From Pseudoduganella lurida (GTDB taxonomy: Bacteria > Pseudomonadota > Gammaproteobacteria > Burkholderiales > Burkholderiaceae_D), in NCBI RefSeq assembly GCF_007830455.1, contig NZ_VLLB01000005.1:1-64000 (forward strand): a stretch of 64,000 nucleotides of DNA, given 5' to 3'. Of this stretch, positions 52,945 through 62,625 are shown piece by piece. Within the stretch, counting starts at the first letter, position 1. The number at the start of each line of letters is the position of its first letter. The notes under the pieces were generated by a model. The model was not told the DNA's origin. It saw only the letters and a program-made list of their open reading frames with translations, and did no database searches. The translations under genes and the position numbers were made by a program.

Positions 52945-53685
52945 CTAGCCAGCGCTGTAGGCGTGGGGCGAAATGACGCGCATTTCTGATTCGATCCACT
53001 GTTCCACCTGTTCCATCATGCTGTCGGGGGTGTGCCCTTCGGGCGATATCGGCTTGCCCACGGAGACTGTGATCTTGCCCGGATACTTGATAAACGAATT
53101 CTTCGGCCAGCACTCGCCGGAGTTCACGGCGATCGGCACCACCGGGGCGTTCGTCTCGATCGCCAGGCGCGTGCCGCCGCTCTTGTACTTGCCCGCCTGG
53201 CCCACCGGGATGCGCGTGCCTTCCGGGAACATGATAATCCATTGGCCGTCCTTCAGGCGGCGTTTGCCGTGGGCGACGACCATGCGGAACGCATTCTTGC
53301 CCTGCTTGCGGTCGATCGGGATCATGCGCAGCAGCGCGATGCCCCAGCCGAAGAACGGGATGTACAGGATCTCCTTCTTGAACACGAAGACCAGGGGCCG
53401 CGGCAGGTTCGGCAGCAGGAAGATCGTCTCCCATGCCGACTGGTGCTTCGACAGCACGATCGCCGGGCTGTCCGGGAAGTTCTCGTAGCCCTTGAACTCG
53501 TAGCGGATCCCGCAGATCACCTTGGCCGCCCAGATCACGAACACGTTCCACCGCGAGGTGACGTAATAGCGCTTGTTGTACGGCAGCGGCGCCACCAGCA
53601 GGCAGACGAAGCACCACACCACGGTGGCAACCAGCATCGCCAGCGCGAACACGAGGGAGCGGATGAAAGGCACGACTTTGGACAA
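52945..53685 (-). CDS. 1-acylglycerol-3-phosphate acyltransferase, second copy
   Basis: The 246-residue PlsC-family protein has two N-terminal hydrophobic stretches, the catalytic SKHQSAWET motif (His81; the usual Asp is Glu86) and MFPEGTR (152-158). The HX4E variant is, from memory, known in this branch of Burkholderiales enzymes. It lies between gmhB and the metallopeptidase gene and probably shares their transcript (16 bases from gmhB). It may differ from the plsC at 40362 in acyl preference. Confidence 0.88.
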   Translation of the reverse strand: MSKVVPFIRSLVFALAMLVATVVWCFVCLLVAPLPYNKRYYVTSRWNVFVIWAAKVICGIRYEFKGYENFPDSPAIVLSKHQSAWETIFLLPNLPRPLVFVFKKEILYIPFFGWGIALLRMIPIDRKQGKNAFRMVVAHGKRRLKDGQWIIMFPEGTRIPVGQAGKYKSGGTRLAIETNAPVVPIAVNSGECWPKNSFIKYPGKITVSVGKPISPEGHTPDSMMEQVEQWIESEMRVISPHAYSAG

Positions 53686-53701
53686 CGCGGTTCTCCGGTG
53701 A

Positions 53702-54262
53702 TTACGGCAAAGGGGAAGGGTGCTTCAGGATGTGCTGCACGGTGGTGGCCAGGTCGGCGAACACCTGCGTGCCGGGCGGCAGCCCGCCTTTTTCATGCGT
53801 GCCCGCACCCTTGCCGGTCAGGACCAGGTAGGGCACGCAGCCGCCGATGAAGCCGGCCTGCAGGTCGCGCAGCGAATCGCCCACCGTGGGCACGCCTTTC
53901 AGCGACACGCCGTAGCGCTTCGAGATTTCGGCGAACATGCCCGGCTTGGGCTTGCGGCAGTCGCAGTTGTCGGCCGCCGCATGCGGGCAGAAGAACACCG
54001 CGTCGATGTCCGCGCCCACCTGCTGCGCCATCCGGTGCATCTTCGAATGGATGGCGTTGAGGGTGGTGATGTCGAAGAACTGCCGCGCGATGCCGGACTG
54101 GTTCGACGCGATCACCACCCGGTAGCCGGACTGGTTCAGCCGCGCGATCGCCTCCAGCGAGCCGGGAATGGGAATCCATTCTTCCGGCGACTTGATGAAG
54201 TCGGGCGAATCGTGGTTGATCACGCCATCGCGGTCCAGGATGATCAGTTTCGGCTGCGGCAT
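53702..54262 (-). CDS. gmhB: D-glycero-beta-D-manno-heptose 1,7-bisphosphate 7-phosphatase
   Basis: GmhB removes the 7-phosphate in ADP-heptose synthesis for the LPS core. The 186-residue HAD enzyme has the nucleophile motif ILDRDGV (Asp10, Asp12), SNQSG, and the zinc-binding set Cys92, His94, Cys100, Cys102 in FCPHAAADNCDC. It follows glyS closely (nine bases) and precedes plsC. Confidence 0.95.
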   Translation of the reverse strand: MPQPKLIILDRDGVINHDSPDFIKSPEEWIPIPGSLEAIARLNQSGYRVVIASNQSGIARQFFDITTLNAIHSKMHRMAQQVGADIDAVFFCPHAAADNCDCRKPKPGMFAEISKRYGVSLKGVPTVGDSLRDLQAGFIGGCVPYLVLTGKGAGTHEKGGLPPGTQVFADLATTVQHILKHPSPLP

Positions 54263-54271
54263 CGGGCGTCC

Positions 54272-56374
54272 TTACGCGGCCAGCTTGGAGATGTCCGCCA
54301 CGCGGTTCATCATGCCGTGCAGCGAAGACAGCAGCGCCAGGCGGTTGTTGCGCAGCGCGATGTCCTCGGCCATCACCATCACGTCGTTGAAGAACGCATC
54401 GACCGCATCGCGCAGCTGCGCCAGCGTCTTCAGGGTGCCGGTGAAGTCGCCGGCGGCAAAGGCCGCATCCACTTCGGGCTGCACGCGCGTGACGGCGGCG
54501 GCCAGGTGCTTCTCCGCTTCGTCCTGCAGCAGGGCAGGGTTGACGGTGCCGGCCTGCGCCAGTGCTTCCTCGTTCTTCTTGAGGATGTTGGTGATGCGCT
54601 TGTTGGCAGCGGCCAGCGACGTGGCTTCCGGCAGCGCGGCAAACGCCTGCACGGCTTCCAGGCGCTGCACGATGTCGTCCAGGCGGTCCGGATGCTGCGC
54701 CACCACGGCTTCGATCTCGTTCGGCGTGAAGCCCCGCTCGCGCAGGATGCCGCGCAGGCGGTCCAGCATGAAGGCGGTGACTTCGGCACTCGGGTCCTTG
54801 AAGTTCGCCACGTCCTTGAACTGTGCGACCGCATCGGCCAGCAGTTCCGAGATCGCCAGCGGCAGGCGCTTCTCGATCAGCATGCGCAGCACGCCCAGCG
54901 CATGGCGGCGCAGCGCGAACGGATCCTTGTCGCCGGTCGGCTGCAGGCCGATGGCCCAGATGCCCACCAGCGTTTCCAGCTTGTCGGCCAGCGCGACGGC
55001 GGTGCCGGTCTGCGTCGATGGCAGTGTGTCACCTGCGAAGCGCGGCTGGTAGTGCTCGGAGGCGGCCAGCGCCACTTCCTCGTTCTCGCCATCGTGGCGC
55101 GCGTAGTACGTGCCCATGATGCCCTGCAGCTCGGGGAACTCGCCCACCATGTCCGTCAGCAGGTCGGCCTTCGACAGGCGCGCGCCGCGTTCGGCCAGCG
55201 CCGGATCGGCACCAATACGCCGCGCAATGGCGGTGGCCAGTCCCGTGACGCGGTCGCTGCGCTCGGCCTGCGTGCCCAGCTTGTTGTGGTAGACCACGTT
55301 CTTCAGGGCCGGCAGGCGCGATTCCAGCGTCTTCTTCTTGTCCTGCTCGAAGAAGAACTTGGCGTCCGACAGGCGCGGACGCACCACGCGCTCGTTGCCG
55401 CCGATGATGGCCTGCGGCGTGTCGGTGGCGATGTTGGAGACGATCAGGAAGCGCGAGCGCAGCTTGCCATTGGTGTCCGTCAGCGCGAAGTATTTCTGGT
55501 TCGTCTGCATCGTCAGGATCAGGCATTCCTGCGGCACGGCCAGGAATTCGTCCTCGAAGCGGCACTCGTACACCACCGGCCATTCGACCAGCGAGGCCAC
55601 CTCGTCCAGCAGCGCTTCCGGCATCAGGACCTGGTCGGCGCCGGCCTTGTCCAGCAGCGCGGTGCGGATCTGTTCCTTACGCGCTTCGAACGACGGGATG
55701 ACCTTCGCCTTGTCGACCAGCGTGTCGGCGTAGGCATCGGCATGCGCCACGGTGACGGCGCGCTGGCCCGGCGGCGTGAGGAAGCGGTGGCCCTGCGTGA
55801 CGTTCGAGGCGGTCAGGCCGAGCAGCGTCAGTGGCAGCACCTGGTCGCCGAACAGCGCGATCACGCTGTGCGCGGGACGCACGAACTGCACGGTGGCGCC
55901 GTCCGGACGCTGGTAGCTCATCACCTTCGGGATCGGCAGCTTGGCGACGCTCTCTTCCAGCGCGGCCTGCAGGCCGGCTTCCAGCTGCGAGCCCGGTGCC
56001 GTGTACGTGTAGAAGAACGATTCGGCCTTGCCGTCCTGCGCGCGTTCCAGGTCGGCGATCTGCAGGTCGGGGAAGCCCAGCGCGGCCAGCTTCTTGGCCA
56101 GCGGGGCTGTTGCTTGTCCCTCTTTATCGAGGGCCACCGTCACGGGCAGTACTTTTTCGCGGATCGATTTGTCCGGCGACACCTCGCGCACCTTCGTGAT
56201 GGACACGGCCAGGCGGCGCGGCGTGGCGTACGACGTGGCAACGCTGTCGTCTTCCAGGAAGTCGCGCGCCTTCAGGCCGTTCACGATGCCGGCGGCAAAG
56301 GCCGCGCCCAGCTTCGACAGGGCCTTCGGCGGCAGTTCTTCGGTCAGCAGTTCAATCAGGAGAGTCTGGGTCAT
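54272..56374 (-). CDS. glyS: Glycine-tRNA ligase beta subunit
   Basis: This is the large subunit of the alpha2beta2 glycyl-tRNA synthetase; it binds tRNA. The 700-residue length and the start [19 protein letters not shown] are typical, with conserved [22 protein letters not shown] and GRF-like segments and a C-terminal anticodon-binding part with [22 protein letters not shown]. It follows glyQ with one base between. Confidence 0.97.
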   Translation of the reverse strand: MTQTLLIELLTEELPPKALSKLGAAFAAGIVNGLKARDFLEDDSVATSYATPRRLAVSITKVREVSPDKSIREKVLPVTVALDKEGQATAPLAKKLAALGFPDLQIADLERAQDGKAESFFYTYTAPGSQLEAGLQAALEESVAKLPIPKVMSYQRPDGATVQFVRPAHSVIALFGDQVLPLTLLGLTASNVTQGHRFLTPPGQRAVTVAHADAYADTLVDKAKVIPSFEARKEQIRTALLDKAGADQVLMPEALLDEVASLVEWPVVYECRFEDEFLAVPQECLILTMQTNQKYFALTDTNGKLRSRFLIVSNIATDTPQAIIGGNERVVRPRLSDAKFFFEQDKKKTLESRLPALKNVVYHNKLGTQAERSDRVTGLATAIARRIGADPALAERGARLSKADLLTDMVGEFPELQGIMGTYYARHDGENEEVALAASEHYQPRFAGDTLPSTQTGTAVALADKLETLVGIWAIGLQPTGDKDPFALRRHALGVLRMLIEKRLPLAISELLADAVAQFKDVANFKDPSAEVTAFMLDRLRGILRERGFTPNEIEAVVAQHPDRLDDIVQRLEAVQAFAALPEATSLAAANKRITNILKKNEEALAQAGTVNPALLQDEAEKHLAAAVTRVQPEVDAAFAAGDFTGTLKTLAQLRDAVDAFFNDVMVMAEDIALRNNRLALLSSLHGMMNRVADISKLAA

Positions 56375-56375
56375 A

Positions 56376-57311
56376 TCAGTTGCTTTGTACGTGATCGGCT
56401 TGCGCGGCTTGGGCGGCTTGGGCAGCCATGGGGAAGCCGAGGCGTTCGCGGGAATCGTAGTAGGCCTGCGCGACGAGGCGCGACAGCGTGCGCACGCGGC
56501 CGATGTAGGCGGCGCGTTCCGTCACGGAGATGGCGCCGCGCGCGTCCAGCATGTTGAAGCTGTGCGAGGCCTTCATGATCTGCTCGTAGGCCGGCAAGGT
56601 GAGCTGCAGTTCGACCAGGCGCTTGGCTTCCGCTTCGTGGTTCGCGAACTGGGCGAACAGCAGGTCGGTGTTGGCGTATTCGAAGTTGTAGGTGGACTGT
56701 TCCACCTCGTTCTGGTGGAACACGTCGCCGTATTTCAGCGTCTTCGTTTCGCCGTTCTCTTCCCAGGTGGTCCACACCAGGTCATACACGTTCTCGACGC
56801 CCTGCAGGTACATTGCCAGACGTTCCACGCCATAGGTGATCTCGCCCAGCACGGGCTTGCAATCGAGGCCGCCCACCTGCTGGAAGTAGGTGAACTGCGT
56901 GACTTCCATGCCGTTCAGCCAGACTTCCCAACCCAGGCCCCAGGCGCCCAGCGTCGGGCTTTCCCAGTCGTCCTCGACGAAGCGCACGTCGTTCTGCTGC
57001 AGGTCCAGGCCCAGTGCCGCCAGCGAACCGAGGTACAGGTCGAGGATGTTTTCCGGCGCGGGTTTCAGCACCACCTGGTACTGGTAATAGTGCTGCAGGC
57101 GGTTCGGGTTCTCGCCATAGCGGCCATCCTTCGGCCGGCGCGACGGCTGCACGTACGCGGCGCGCCATGGCTCCGGGCCGATCGCGCGCAGGAAGGTACC
57201 GGTGTGGAACGTGCCCGCACCCACTTCCATGTCGTACGGCTGGAGCAGGGCGCAGCCCTGCTGGTCCCAGTAGGTCTGCAGGGTCAGGATGATTTGTTGG
57301 AATGTCAGCAT
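56376..57311 (-). CDS. glyQ: Glycine-tRNA ligase alpha subunit
   Basis: This is the catalytic subunit, which activates glycine with ATP. The 311-residue protein starts [36 protein letters not shown] and keeps the class II motifs, including the [19 protein letters not shown] and [20 protein letters not shown] stretches. The C-terminal end has an Ala/Gln repeat ([10 protein letters not shown]). The 166-base leader holds a six-unit 14-bp tandem array. Confidence 0.97.
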   Translation of the reverse strand: MLTFQQIILTLQTYWDQQGCALLQPYDMEVGAGTFHTGTFLRAIGPEPWRAAYVQPSRRPKDGRYGENPNRLQHYYQYQVVLKPAPENILDLYLGSLAALGLDLQQNDVRFVEDDWESPTLGAWGLGWEVWLNGMEVTQFTYFQQVGGLDCKPVLGEITYGVERLAMYLQGVENVYDLVWTTWEENGETKTLKYGDVFHQNEVEQSTYNFEYANTDLLFAQFANHEAEAKRLVELQLTLPAYEQIMKASHSFNMLDARGAISVTERAAYIGRVRTLSRLVAQAYYDSRERLGFPMAAQAAQAAQADHVQSN

Positions 57312-57362
57312 TGAATGGATACGGTGCAGTGGTCGCGCGCGGACGCGAGCGTGATTGGTTCT

Positions 57363-57446
57363 CTAAAGCGGCTCAACTGAAGCGACTTCACTGAGGTGGC
57401 TAAACTAAAGCGACTTGACTGAAGCGGATTCGCTAAAACGGCTCAT
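57363..57446. repeat. Six 14-bp tandem repeats between lnt and glyQ
   Basis: The six units of 14 bases share the consensus CTRAAGCGRCTNRA and occupy 57363-57446. A further partial unit merges into a small hairpin (CTAAAA 57433-57438, TTTTAG 57447-57452). The array lies in the leader of glyQ on the minus strand, downstream of lnt. Confidence 0.88.
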
Positions 57447-57477
57447 TTTAGCGGGTTTTGCGCTGAACCAGTAGAGA

Positions 57478-59022
57478 TCAGGCCGCGGCCTGCTTCCGGC
57501 GCGACGTCAGCCATGCCGCCAGCAGGCTCGCGCCGGCCAGCGCGAACAGCAGCCAGTTGCGCAGCACGATGTACGGCGTGCGGCCCGTCATGCCCTGCAC
57601 GCTGGTGTGCAGCACGCCCGCCTCGTAGTACGGCAGGCTGGCCTTCACGGCGCCATGCGGGTCGATGGCCACCGTGGGCCCCGTGTTGGTGGCGGCCAGC
57701 ATCGGGCGACCCGTCTCCAGGGTGCGCATCTGCGAGATCTGCAGGTGCTGCGGGATCGCCACCGAGGTGCCGTACCACGCCAGCTCCGAGACGTTCAGCA
57801 GTACCGTGCCGCCCGAGCCGTCATCCAGTTGTTCGGCGATCTCCTCGCCGAACAGGTTCTCGTAGCAGATGTTCGGCAGCACGCGCTGGTCCTTCACGGC
57901 GAACGCGGGCTGCAGCACCTTGCCGCGCGCCTGGTCGCCCAGCGGAATCTGCATCATGTCCGTGAACCAGCGGAAGCCCGCCGGGATGAATTCGCCGAAC
58001 GGCACCAGGTGGTGCTTGTCGTAGCGGTACGGCCTGGCCAGCGTGGTACCGAGACCGAGCACGCTGTTCGAATAGCTGGTGGGGCTGTCCGCCATCGGCA
58101 TGCCCAGCACGATCGCGCTGCCCGTCTTGCGGGCGAAGGTGCCGTACGCGTCCAGGTAGCCGGCCGGCAGCTGCTGCGGGAACAGGGGGATGCCCGTTTC
58201 GGGAATCGCGATGAGGTCCGCCGGCACGCTGGTCACGGCGTCGCGGTAGTAACGCAGCGTGTTGCCGATGTGGTCCGGATCGAACTTGTTGGACAGGGCG
58301 ATATTGCCCTGCACGAGGCGCGCCGTGAGCGGCTTGCCGACAGGCGTGGTCCACGTGATGGATTGCAGGGCGAAGCCGCCGATCCAGATCGCGGCGATCA
58401 GGCCCAGTGCAGCCTTGCGGGTACGGTGCATGAGCAGCAGCAGGGCGCCAGCCGTGAGTGCGGCGAGCCCGCCGATACCGTACACGCCCACGATCGGCGC
58501 GTACCCCGCCAGCGGCGTGACATTGTGCGCGTAGCCGCTGGACGCCCACGAGAAGCCCGTGAACAGCCAGCCGCGCGACCATTCGGACAGCGCCCACAAG
58601 ACCGGCAGCACCAGCAGGTTGGCAGCCGGCAGGGACAGCGCCCAGCGCTTGCGCAGCCAGGCCGCGGCCCCCATCGCCACGGCGGCATGGCCGCCCATGT
58701 ACACGCACAGCAGCACGAGGGCGATCCAGGCCAGCACGGGCGGCAGGTTGAAGCGCACCAGGGTGATCGTCAGCCAGTGCACACCGGCCAGGCACCAGCC
58801 GAAGCCGAACGCCCAGCCGACAAAGGCCGCGGCCTTCACGGAATCGGCGCGCAGCACCTGGTAGAACAGGATGGCGAGGGTGATGAGCTGGACCGGCCAC
58901 CAGCCCCACGGCGCGAACGCCAGCACGCTGGTACCGCCGGCGAGGGCGGCGATCAGCATGCGGCTGCGGGTGCTGCGGGGTGGGGCGGGAGGGGCGTCGG
59001 GGGCGGCGCGGCGCAGGCGCAT
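57478..59022 (-). CDS. lnt: Apolipoprotein N-acyltransferase
   Basis: Lnt puts the third acyl chain on the N-terminal cysteine of lipoproteins in the inner membrane. The 514-residue protein has about seven membrane segments and a periplasmic nitrilase domain with the triad Glu275 (IAIPETGIPLF), Lys336 (YDKHHLVPFGE) and Cys387 (NICYENLFG). The start overlaps the corC stop by one to three bases. It is full length. Confidence 0.96.
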   Translation of the reverse strand: MRLRRAAPDAPPAPPRSTRSRMLIAALAGGTSVLAFAPWGWWPVQLITLAILFYQVLRADSVKAAAFVGWAFGFGWCLAGVHWLTITLVRFNLPPVLAWIALVLLCVYMGGHAAVAMGAAAWLRKRWALSLPAANLLVLPVLWALSEWSRGWLFTGFSWASSGYAHNVTPLAGYAPIVGVYGIGGLAALTAGALLLLMHRTRKAALGLIAAIWIGGFALQSITWTTPVGKPLTARLVQGNIALSNKFDPDHIGNTLRYYRDAVTSVPADLIAIPETGIPLFPQQLPAGYLDAYGTFARKTGSAIVLGMPMADSPTSYSNSVLGLGTTLARPYRYDKHHLVPFGEFIPAGFRWFTDMMQIPLGDQARGKVLQPAFAVKDQRVLPNICYENLFGEEIAEQLDDGSGGTVLLNVSELAWYGTSVAIPQHLQISQMRTLETGRPMLAATNTGPTVAIDPHGAVKASLPYYEAGVLHTSVQGMTGRTPYIVLRNWLLFALAGASLLAAWLTSRRKQAAA

Positions 59023-59909
59023 CAGTCCTGCTCGTCGATGGCCGGTGGCAGTTTCTCGACCGTCAGCACATGGATCTGGCGTGCGTCGGCACGCAGCACT
59101 TCGAAGCGCAGGTTGTCGATGTCGAAGGTGTCGCCCTTGTGCGGCATGCGCGCCAGGTGCTTCGAGACGTAGCCGCCGATGGTGTCCACGTCGTCGTCCG
59201 GCAGATCCGCATCGAGTTCCTCGTTGAACTGGCTGATTTCCGTCAGCGCCTTGATGCGCCAGCGCGGGCCCAGCTGGCCTTCCTTGATGGAGAGGATATT
59301 GTCCTCCTCTTCGTCGAAATCGTATTCGTCCTCGATGTCGCCGACGATCTGTTCCAGCACGTCCTCGATCGTGATCAGGCCGGCCACGCCGCTGTATTCG
59401 TCGACGACGATCGCCATGTGGTTGTGGTTGGCGCGGAAGTCGCGCAGCAGCACGTTCAGTCGCTTCGATTCGGGAATGAAGATCGCCGGACGCAGCATGC
59501 TGCGCACGTCGAACGCCTCTTCCGCGTAGTAGCGCAGCAGGTCCTTCGCCAGCACGATGCCGACCACCTTGTCGCGCTCGCCCTCGACGGCCGGGAAGCG
59601 CGAGTGCGCCGTCTCCAGCACCAGCGGCAGCCAGTCCTCGATGGGCTTCGAGATGTCGATCACGTCCATCTGCGAACGGGGCACCATGATGTCGCGGGCC
59701 GACAGGTCGGACACCTGGAACACGCCTTCGATCATCGACAGCGCATCGGCGTCGATCAGGTTGCGTTCGTGGGCTTCGTGCAGGACTTCGAGGAGCTCGG
59801 AGCGGTTTTCCGGCTCGGGGGAGATCAGGGCGGTGAGTCGCTCGAGGAGGGAGCGGTGGGGTTTAGCGTCATTTCTGACGCTGGTAGAGTGCTCTTGCAT
59901 GGCAGGCAT
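59022..59909 (-). CDS. corC: HlyC/CorC family CBS-domain protein
   Basis: The 295-residue protein has a pair of CBS domains (about 65-190, with IMVPRSQMDVI and VVDEYSGVAGLITIEDVLEQIVGDIEDE) and a C-terminal CorC/HlyC domain (about 210-290). It lacks the membrane domain of larger relatives. E. coli CorC (YbeX) has been linked to Mg2+ efflux and ribosome-related stress; the exact role is unclear. It is upstream of lnt as usual, but is separated from ybeY by a divergent transporter gene. An ATG three codons later is possible. Confidence 0.93.
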   Translation of the reverse strand: MPAMQEHSTSVRNDAKPHRSLLERLTALISPEPENRSELLEVLHEAHERNLIDADALSMIEGVFQVSDLSARDIMVPRSQMDVIDISKPIEDWLPLVLETAHSRFPAVEGERDKVVGIVLAKDLLRYYAEEAFDVRSMLRPAIFIPESKRLNVLLRDFRANHNHMAIVVDEYSGVAGLITIEDVLEQIVGDIEDEYDFDEEEDNILSIKEGQLGPRWRIKALTEISQFNEELDADLPDDDVDTIGGYVSKHLARMPHKGDTFDIDNLRFEVLRADARQIHVLTVEKLPPAIDEQD

Positions 59910-59944
59910 AAAGCCGTTTGTTTCGAAGGGATACAGGATACACC

Positions 59945-59970
59945 AAACGGCCCGGTCGGGCCGTTTTTGT
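59945..59970 (+). terminator. Terminator-like hairpin between divergent genes
   Basis: AAACGGCCC (59945-59953) and GGGCCGTTT (59958-59966) form a nine-base stem with a four-base loop, followed by TTTTTGT. It lies between the starts of corC (minus) and the ZntB-like gene (plus), where no gene ends. On the plus strand it would act before the ZntB-like coding sequence, which suggests a leader attenuator, a short RNA or a relic. Confidence 0.75.
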
Positions 59971-60036
59971 CAAAAAGTTATCCCCTGACATCGTCCGGTC
60001 ATGTTTTTATGCAAGACTGGACCCCGGAGGATGGTC

Positions 60037-61068
60037 ATGCACGCAACAATCAAACCCGCTACCTTGGAATACGGCTCGGACCACAACGGCCTGGTCTGCG
60101 GCTACCTGTTCGGCCGCGGCGCGGCAGCGCTGCCGATCGTGGCCGCCGATGCGCTGGCCTGGCTGCAGGAGCGCGCCGCGTACCCGGACGAGTTCCTGTG
60201 GCTGCACTTCAACCTGGCCAACGCGGCCAGCGAAAAATGGCTGCGCGAGCACCTGCGCCTGGCCGACGAGTTCTACGACTGCCTGCACGAGGGCTCGCGT
60301 TCCACGCGCATCGAGCAGGCCGACGACACGCTGGTGGCCGTCATCAACGACGTGCTGCGCGACTTCTCGTTCGAACCGTCGGACATCGCCAGCCTGTACC
60401 TGTCGGTGGAGCGGCAGGTGGTGATCAGCGCGCGGCGCAGCCCCCTGCAGGCCGTCGAGCGGCTGCGCCAGGCGGTGCGGCGCGGCGAACCGATCGCGTC
60501 GACCGTGGTGCTGCTGACCCACCTGCTGCGCGACCAGGCCGACGTGCTGACGCGCATCGTGCGCATGGCCACCGGCAAGGTGGACGGCATCGAGGACAAC
60601 CTGCTGTCCGGCCAGCTGAAGCACCAGCGCGCCGAACTGGGCTCGCTGCGCCGCGTGCTGGTGCGGCTGCAGCGGCTGCTGGCGCCGGAGCCGGCAGCCA
60701 TGTTCCGGCTGATGCAGCGGCCGCCGTCGTGGGTGTCGGTGGCGGACCGCCAGGAGGTGCGCGAGGCCAGCGAGGAATTCGTCGTCACGCTCAACGACAT
60801 CGCCTCGCTGCAGGAGCGCATCAAGCTGCTGCAGGAGGAGATCGCCGCGCTCGTCAACGAGGCCAACAACCGCAGCCTCTACGTGCTGACGATCGTGACG
60901 GTGCTGGCGCTGCCGATCAATATCATCGCCGGCCTGCTGGGCATGAACGTGGGCGGGATTCCGCTGGCCCAGGACGGCGCGGGGTTCTGGATCATCGCCG
61001 GGATCGTGGCGGTGTTTACGTTTGTCGCCGGGTGGATCGTGCTGCGCAAGCAGCGGGAGCTGGCGTAA
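60037..61068 (+). CDS. ZntB/CorA-type cation transporter
   Basis: The 343-residue protein has a large N-terminal domain, a long helical region (AELGSLRRVLVRLQRLLAPE) and two C-terminal membrane segments with the GMN motif (302-304, LLGMNVGGIP). The segment after GMN and the N-terminal FLWLHFNLANA fit the ZntB branch, which carries Zn2+ in proton-driven uptake. ATG 60037 has GGAGG six bases upstream; the in-frame ATG codons at 60001 and 60031 are worse. It is transcribed against the surrounding minus-strand block. Confidence 0.88.
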   Translation: MHATIKPATLEYGSDHNGLVCGYLFGRGAAALPIVAADALAWLQERAAYPDEFLWLHFNLANAASEKWLREHLRLADEFYDCLHEGSRSTRIEQADDTLVAVINDVLRDFSFEPSDIASLYLSVERQVVISARRSPLQAVERLRQAVRRGEPIASTVVLLTHLLRDQADVLTRIVRMATGKVDGIEDNLLSGQLKHQRAELGSLRRVLVRLQRLLAPEPAAMFRLMQRPPSWVSVADRQEVREASEEFVVTLNDIASLQERIKLLQEEIAALVNEANNRSLYVLTIVTVLALPINIIAGLLGMNVGGIPLAQDGAGFWIIAGIVAVFTFVAGWIVLRKQRELA

Positions 61069-61082
61069 ATGAGTCCCCGATG

Positions 61083-61589
61083 TTACTTCTCGGCGGCGTA
61101 GGGATCGGCGTAGCCGAGCGAGGCGAGGATCTCGGTTTCGATGCCTTCCATCTCGTCGGCCTCGTCGTCGTCCTCGTGGTCGTAGCCCTGGGCGTGCAGC
61201 ACGCCGTGCACGACCAGGTGGGCAGCATGTTCGGCGACCGTCTTGGACTGCTCGGCAGCTTCGCGCTGCAGCACGTCGGTGCACAGGATGATGTCCGCGC
61301 GGGTGGGCTCGTCCTCGGCGATCTCTTCGCCTTCGTTGTAGGCGAAGGTGAGCACGTTGGTGGCGTAGTCCTTGCCGCGGTACTGCAGGTTCAGCGCCTG
61401 GCCTTCGGCGGCATCGACGAAGCGGATGGTCAGCTCGGCCGGCGCGAACAGCGCGGCCTTCACCCACTTGCGCAGGTCGGTGCGCGGCACGATCTCCTGC
61501 AGCCGCGCATCGGGGTACTGCACGGACAGGGTCAGCTTGTTTGTCGGCTTGTTTGTCAGCTTGTTTGTCACGTTACTTTTTTCGGACAT
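61083..61589 (-). CDS. ybeY: Endoribonuclease YbeY
   Basis: YbeY takes part in 16S rRNA 3'-end maturation and ribosome quality control. The 168-residue protein has the metal site [11 protein letters not shown] with His128, His132 and His138, and [26 protein letters not shown]. Its N-terminus carries a 12-bp triplicated stretch ([12 protein letters not shown]) not typical of the family. It overlaps phoH by 17 bases. It ends 14 bases from the convergent ZntB-like stop. Confidence 0.95.
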   Translation of the reverse strand: MSEKSNVTNKLTNKPTNKLTLSVQYPDARLQEIVPRTDLRKWVKAALFAPAELTIRFVDAAEGQALNLQYRGKDYATNVLTFAYNEGEEIAEDEPTRADIILCTDVLQREAAEQSKTVAEHAAHLVVHGVLHAQGYDHEDDDEADEMEGIETEILASLGYADPYAAEK

Positions 61590-62625
61590 TGCGGGTCTTC
61601 ACGGTCGTCAGGAGCGGGGCGATGTCTGCGGTGTTCTGCTGCGCCGCGTCGTAGGCATCGACGATGCGCGCCACCAGCGGGTGCCGCACCACGTCTTCGC
61701 TGGAAAAATGCGAGAACGCGATGCCGCGCACGTCGTGCAGCACCTGCACGGCGTCCACCAGGCCGCTCTTCTGGCTCTTCGCCAGGTCGACCTGCGTGAC
61801 GTCGCCGGTGACGACGGCCTTGCTGCCGAAGCCGATCCGCGTCAGGAACATCTTCATCTGTTCGACGGTGGTGTTCTGCGCTTCATCCAGGATGACGAAC
61901 GCGTGGTTCAGCGTGCGGCCGCGCATGTAGGCCAGCGGCGCGATCTCGATCACCTGCTTCTCGAACATCTTCTGCGTGCGGTCGAAGCCCAGCAGGTCGT
62001 ACAGCGCGTCGTACAGCGGGCGCAGGTAAGGATCGACCTTCTGGTTCATGTCGCCCGGCAGGAAGCCCAGGCGTTCGCCCGCCTCGACGGCGGGTCGGCA
62101 CAGGATGATGCGCTTGACGGCATCGCGCTCCAGCGCATCGACGGCGCAGGCCACCGCCAGGTAGGTCTTGCCGGTACCGGCCGGACCCACGCCGAAGCTG
62201 ATGTCGTGCTCGAGGATATTGCGCAGGTAGCGGATCTGGTGCGGCGTGCGGCCGCGCAGGTCGCTGCGGCGCGTCTTCAGCGCGGGGCTGGCGATCTCGG
62301 GATCGTTGAACGGCGGCTCTTCGGCGCCATCGTCGGCATCGGCCTTGGCGGCGCTGGTGCGCTGCTCGACGAGGCCCAGCTGCACTTCCTCGATCGGCAC
62401 GGCCTTGTCGGCCACCGCATAGAATTTTTCCAGGATCTGCACGGCGCGCTCGGCGTTCGTGCCGGTGACGATGAATTTCTCGCCACGCCGGAAGATGGTC
62501 ACATCGAGCGCCGCCGAGATCTGGCGCAGGTTCTCATCGAGCGGACCGCACAGGTTGGCCAGGCGCGTATTGTCCAGCGGCTCGGGCGTGAAGTAGTGGG
62601 GCTGTACGGGAGTCTTGGTTTTCAA
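61573..62625 (-). CDS. ybeZ: PhoH family ATPase (YbeZ)
   Basis: The 350-residue protein has an N-terminal KH-like part, the Walker A motif GPAGTGKT (147-154) and the Walker B segment [11 protein letters not shown]. The PhoH/YbeZ family probably acts with YbeY on RNA; the gene pair is conserved. Its ATG overlaps the miaB stop by four bases. Confidence 0.95.
   Translation of the reverse strand: MKTKTPVQPHYFTPEPLDNTRLANLCGPLDENLRQISAALDVTIFRRGEKFIVTGTNAERAVQILEKFYAVADKAVPIEEVQLGLVEQRTSAAKADADDGAEEPPFNDPEIASPALKTRRSDLRGRTPHQIRYLRNILEHDISFGVGPAGTGKTYLAVACAVDALERDAVKRIILCRPAVEAGERLGFLPGDMNQKVDPYLRPLYDALYDLLGFDRTQKMFEKQVIEIAPLAYMRGRTLNHAFVILDEAQNTTVEQMKMFLTRIGFGSKAVVTGDVTQVDLAKSQKSGLVDAVQVLHDVRGIAFSHFSSEDVVRHPLVARIVDAYDAAQQNTADIAPLLTTVKTRNVRKK

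Noticed and set aside
57363..57446. T-box-type leader upstream of glyQ
   Set aside because: T-boxes are not expected in betaproteobacteria, and the region is a simple 14-bp tandem array without the T-box sequence.
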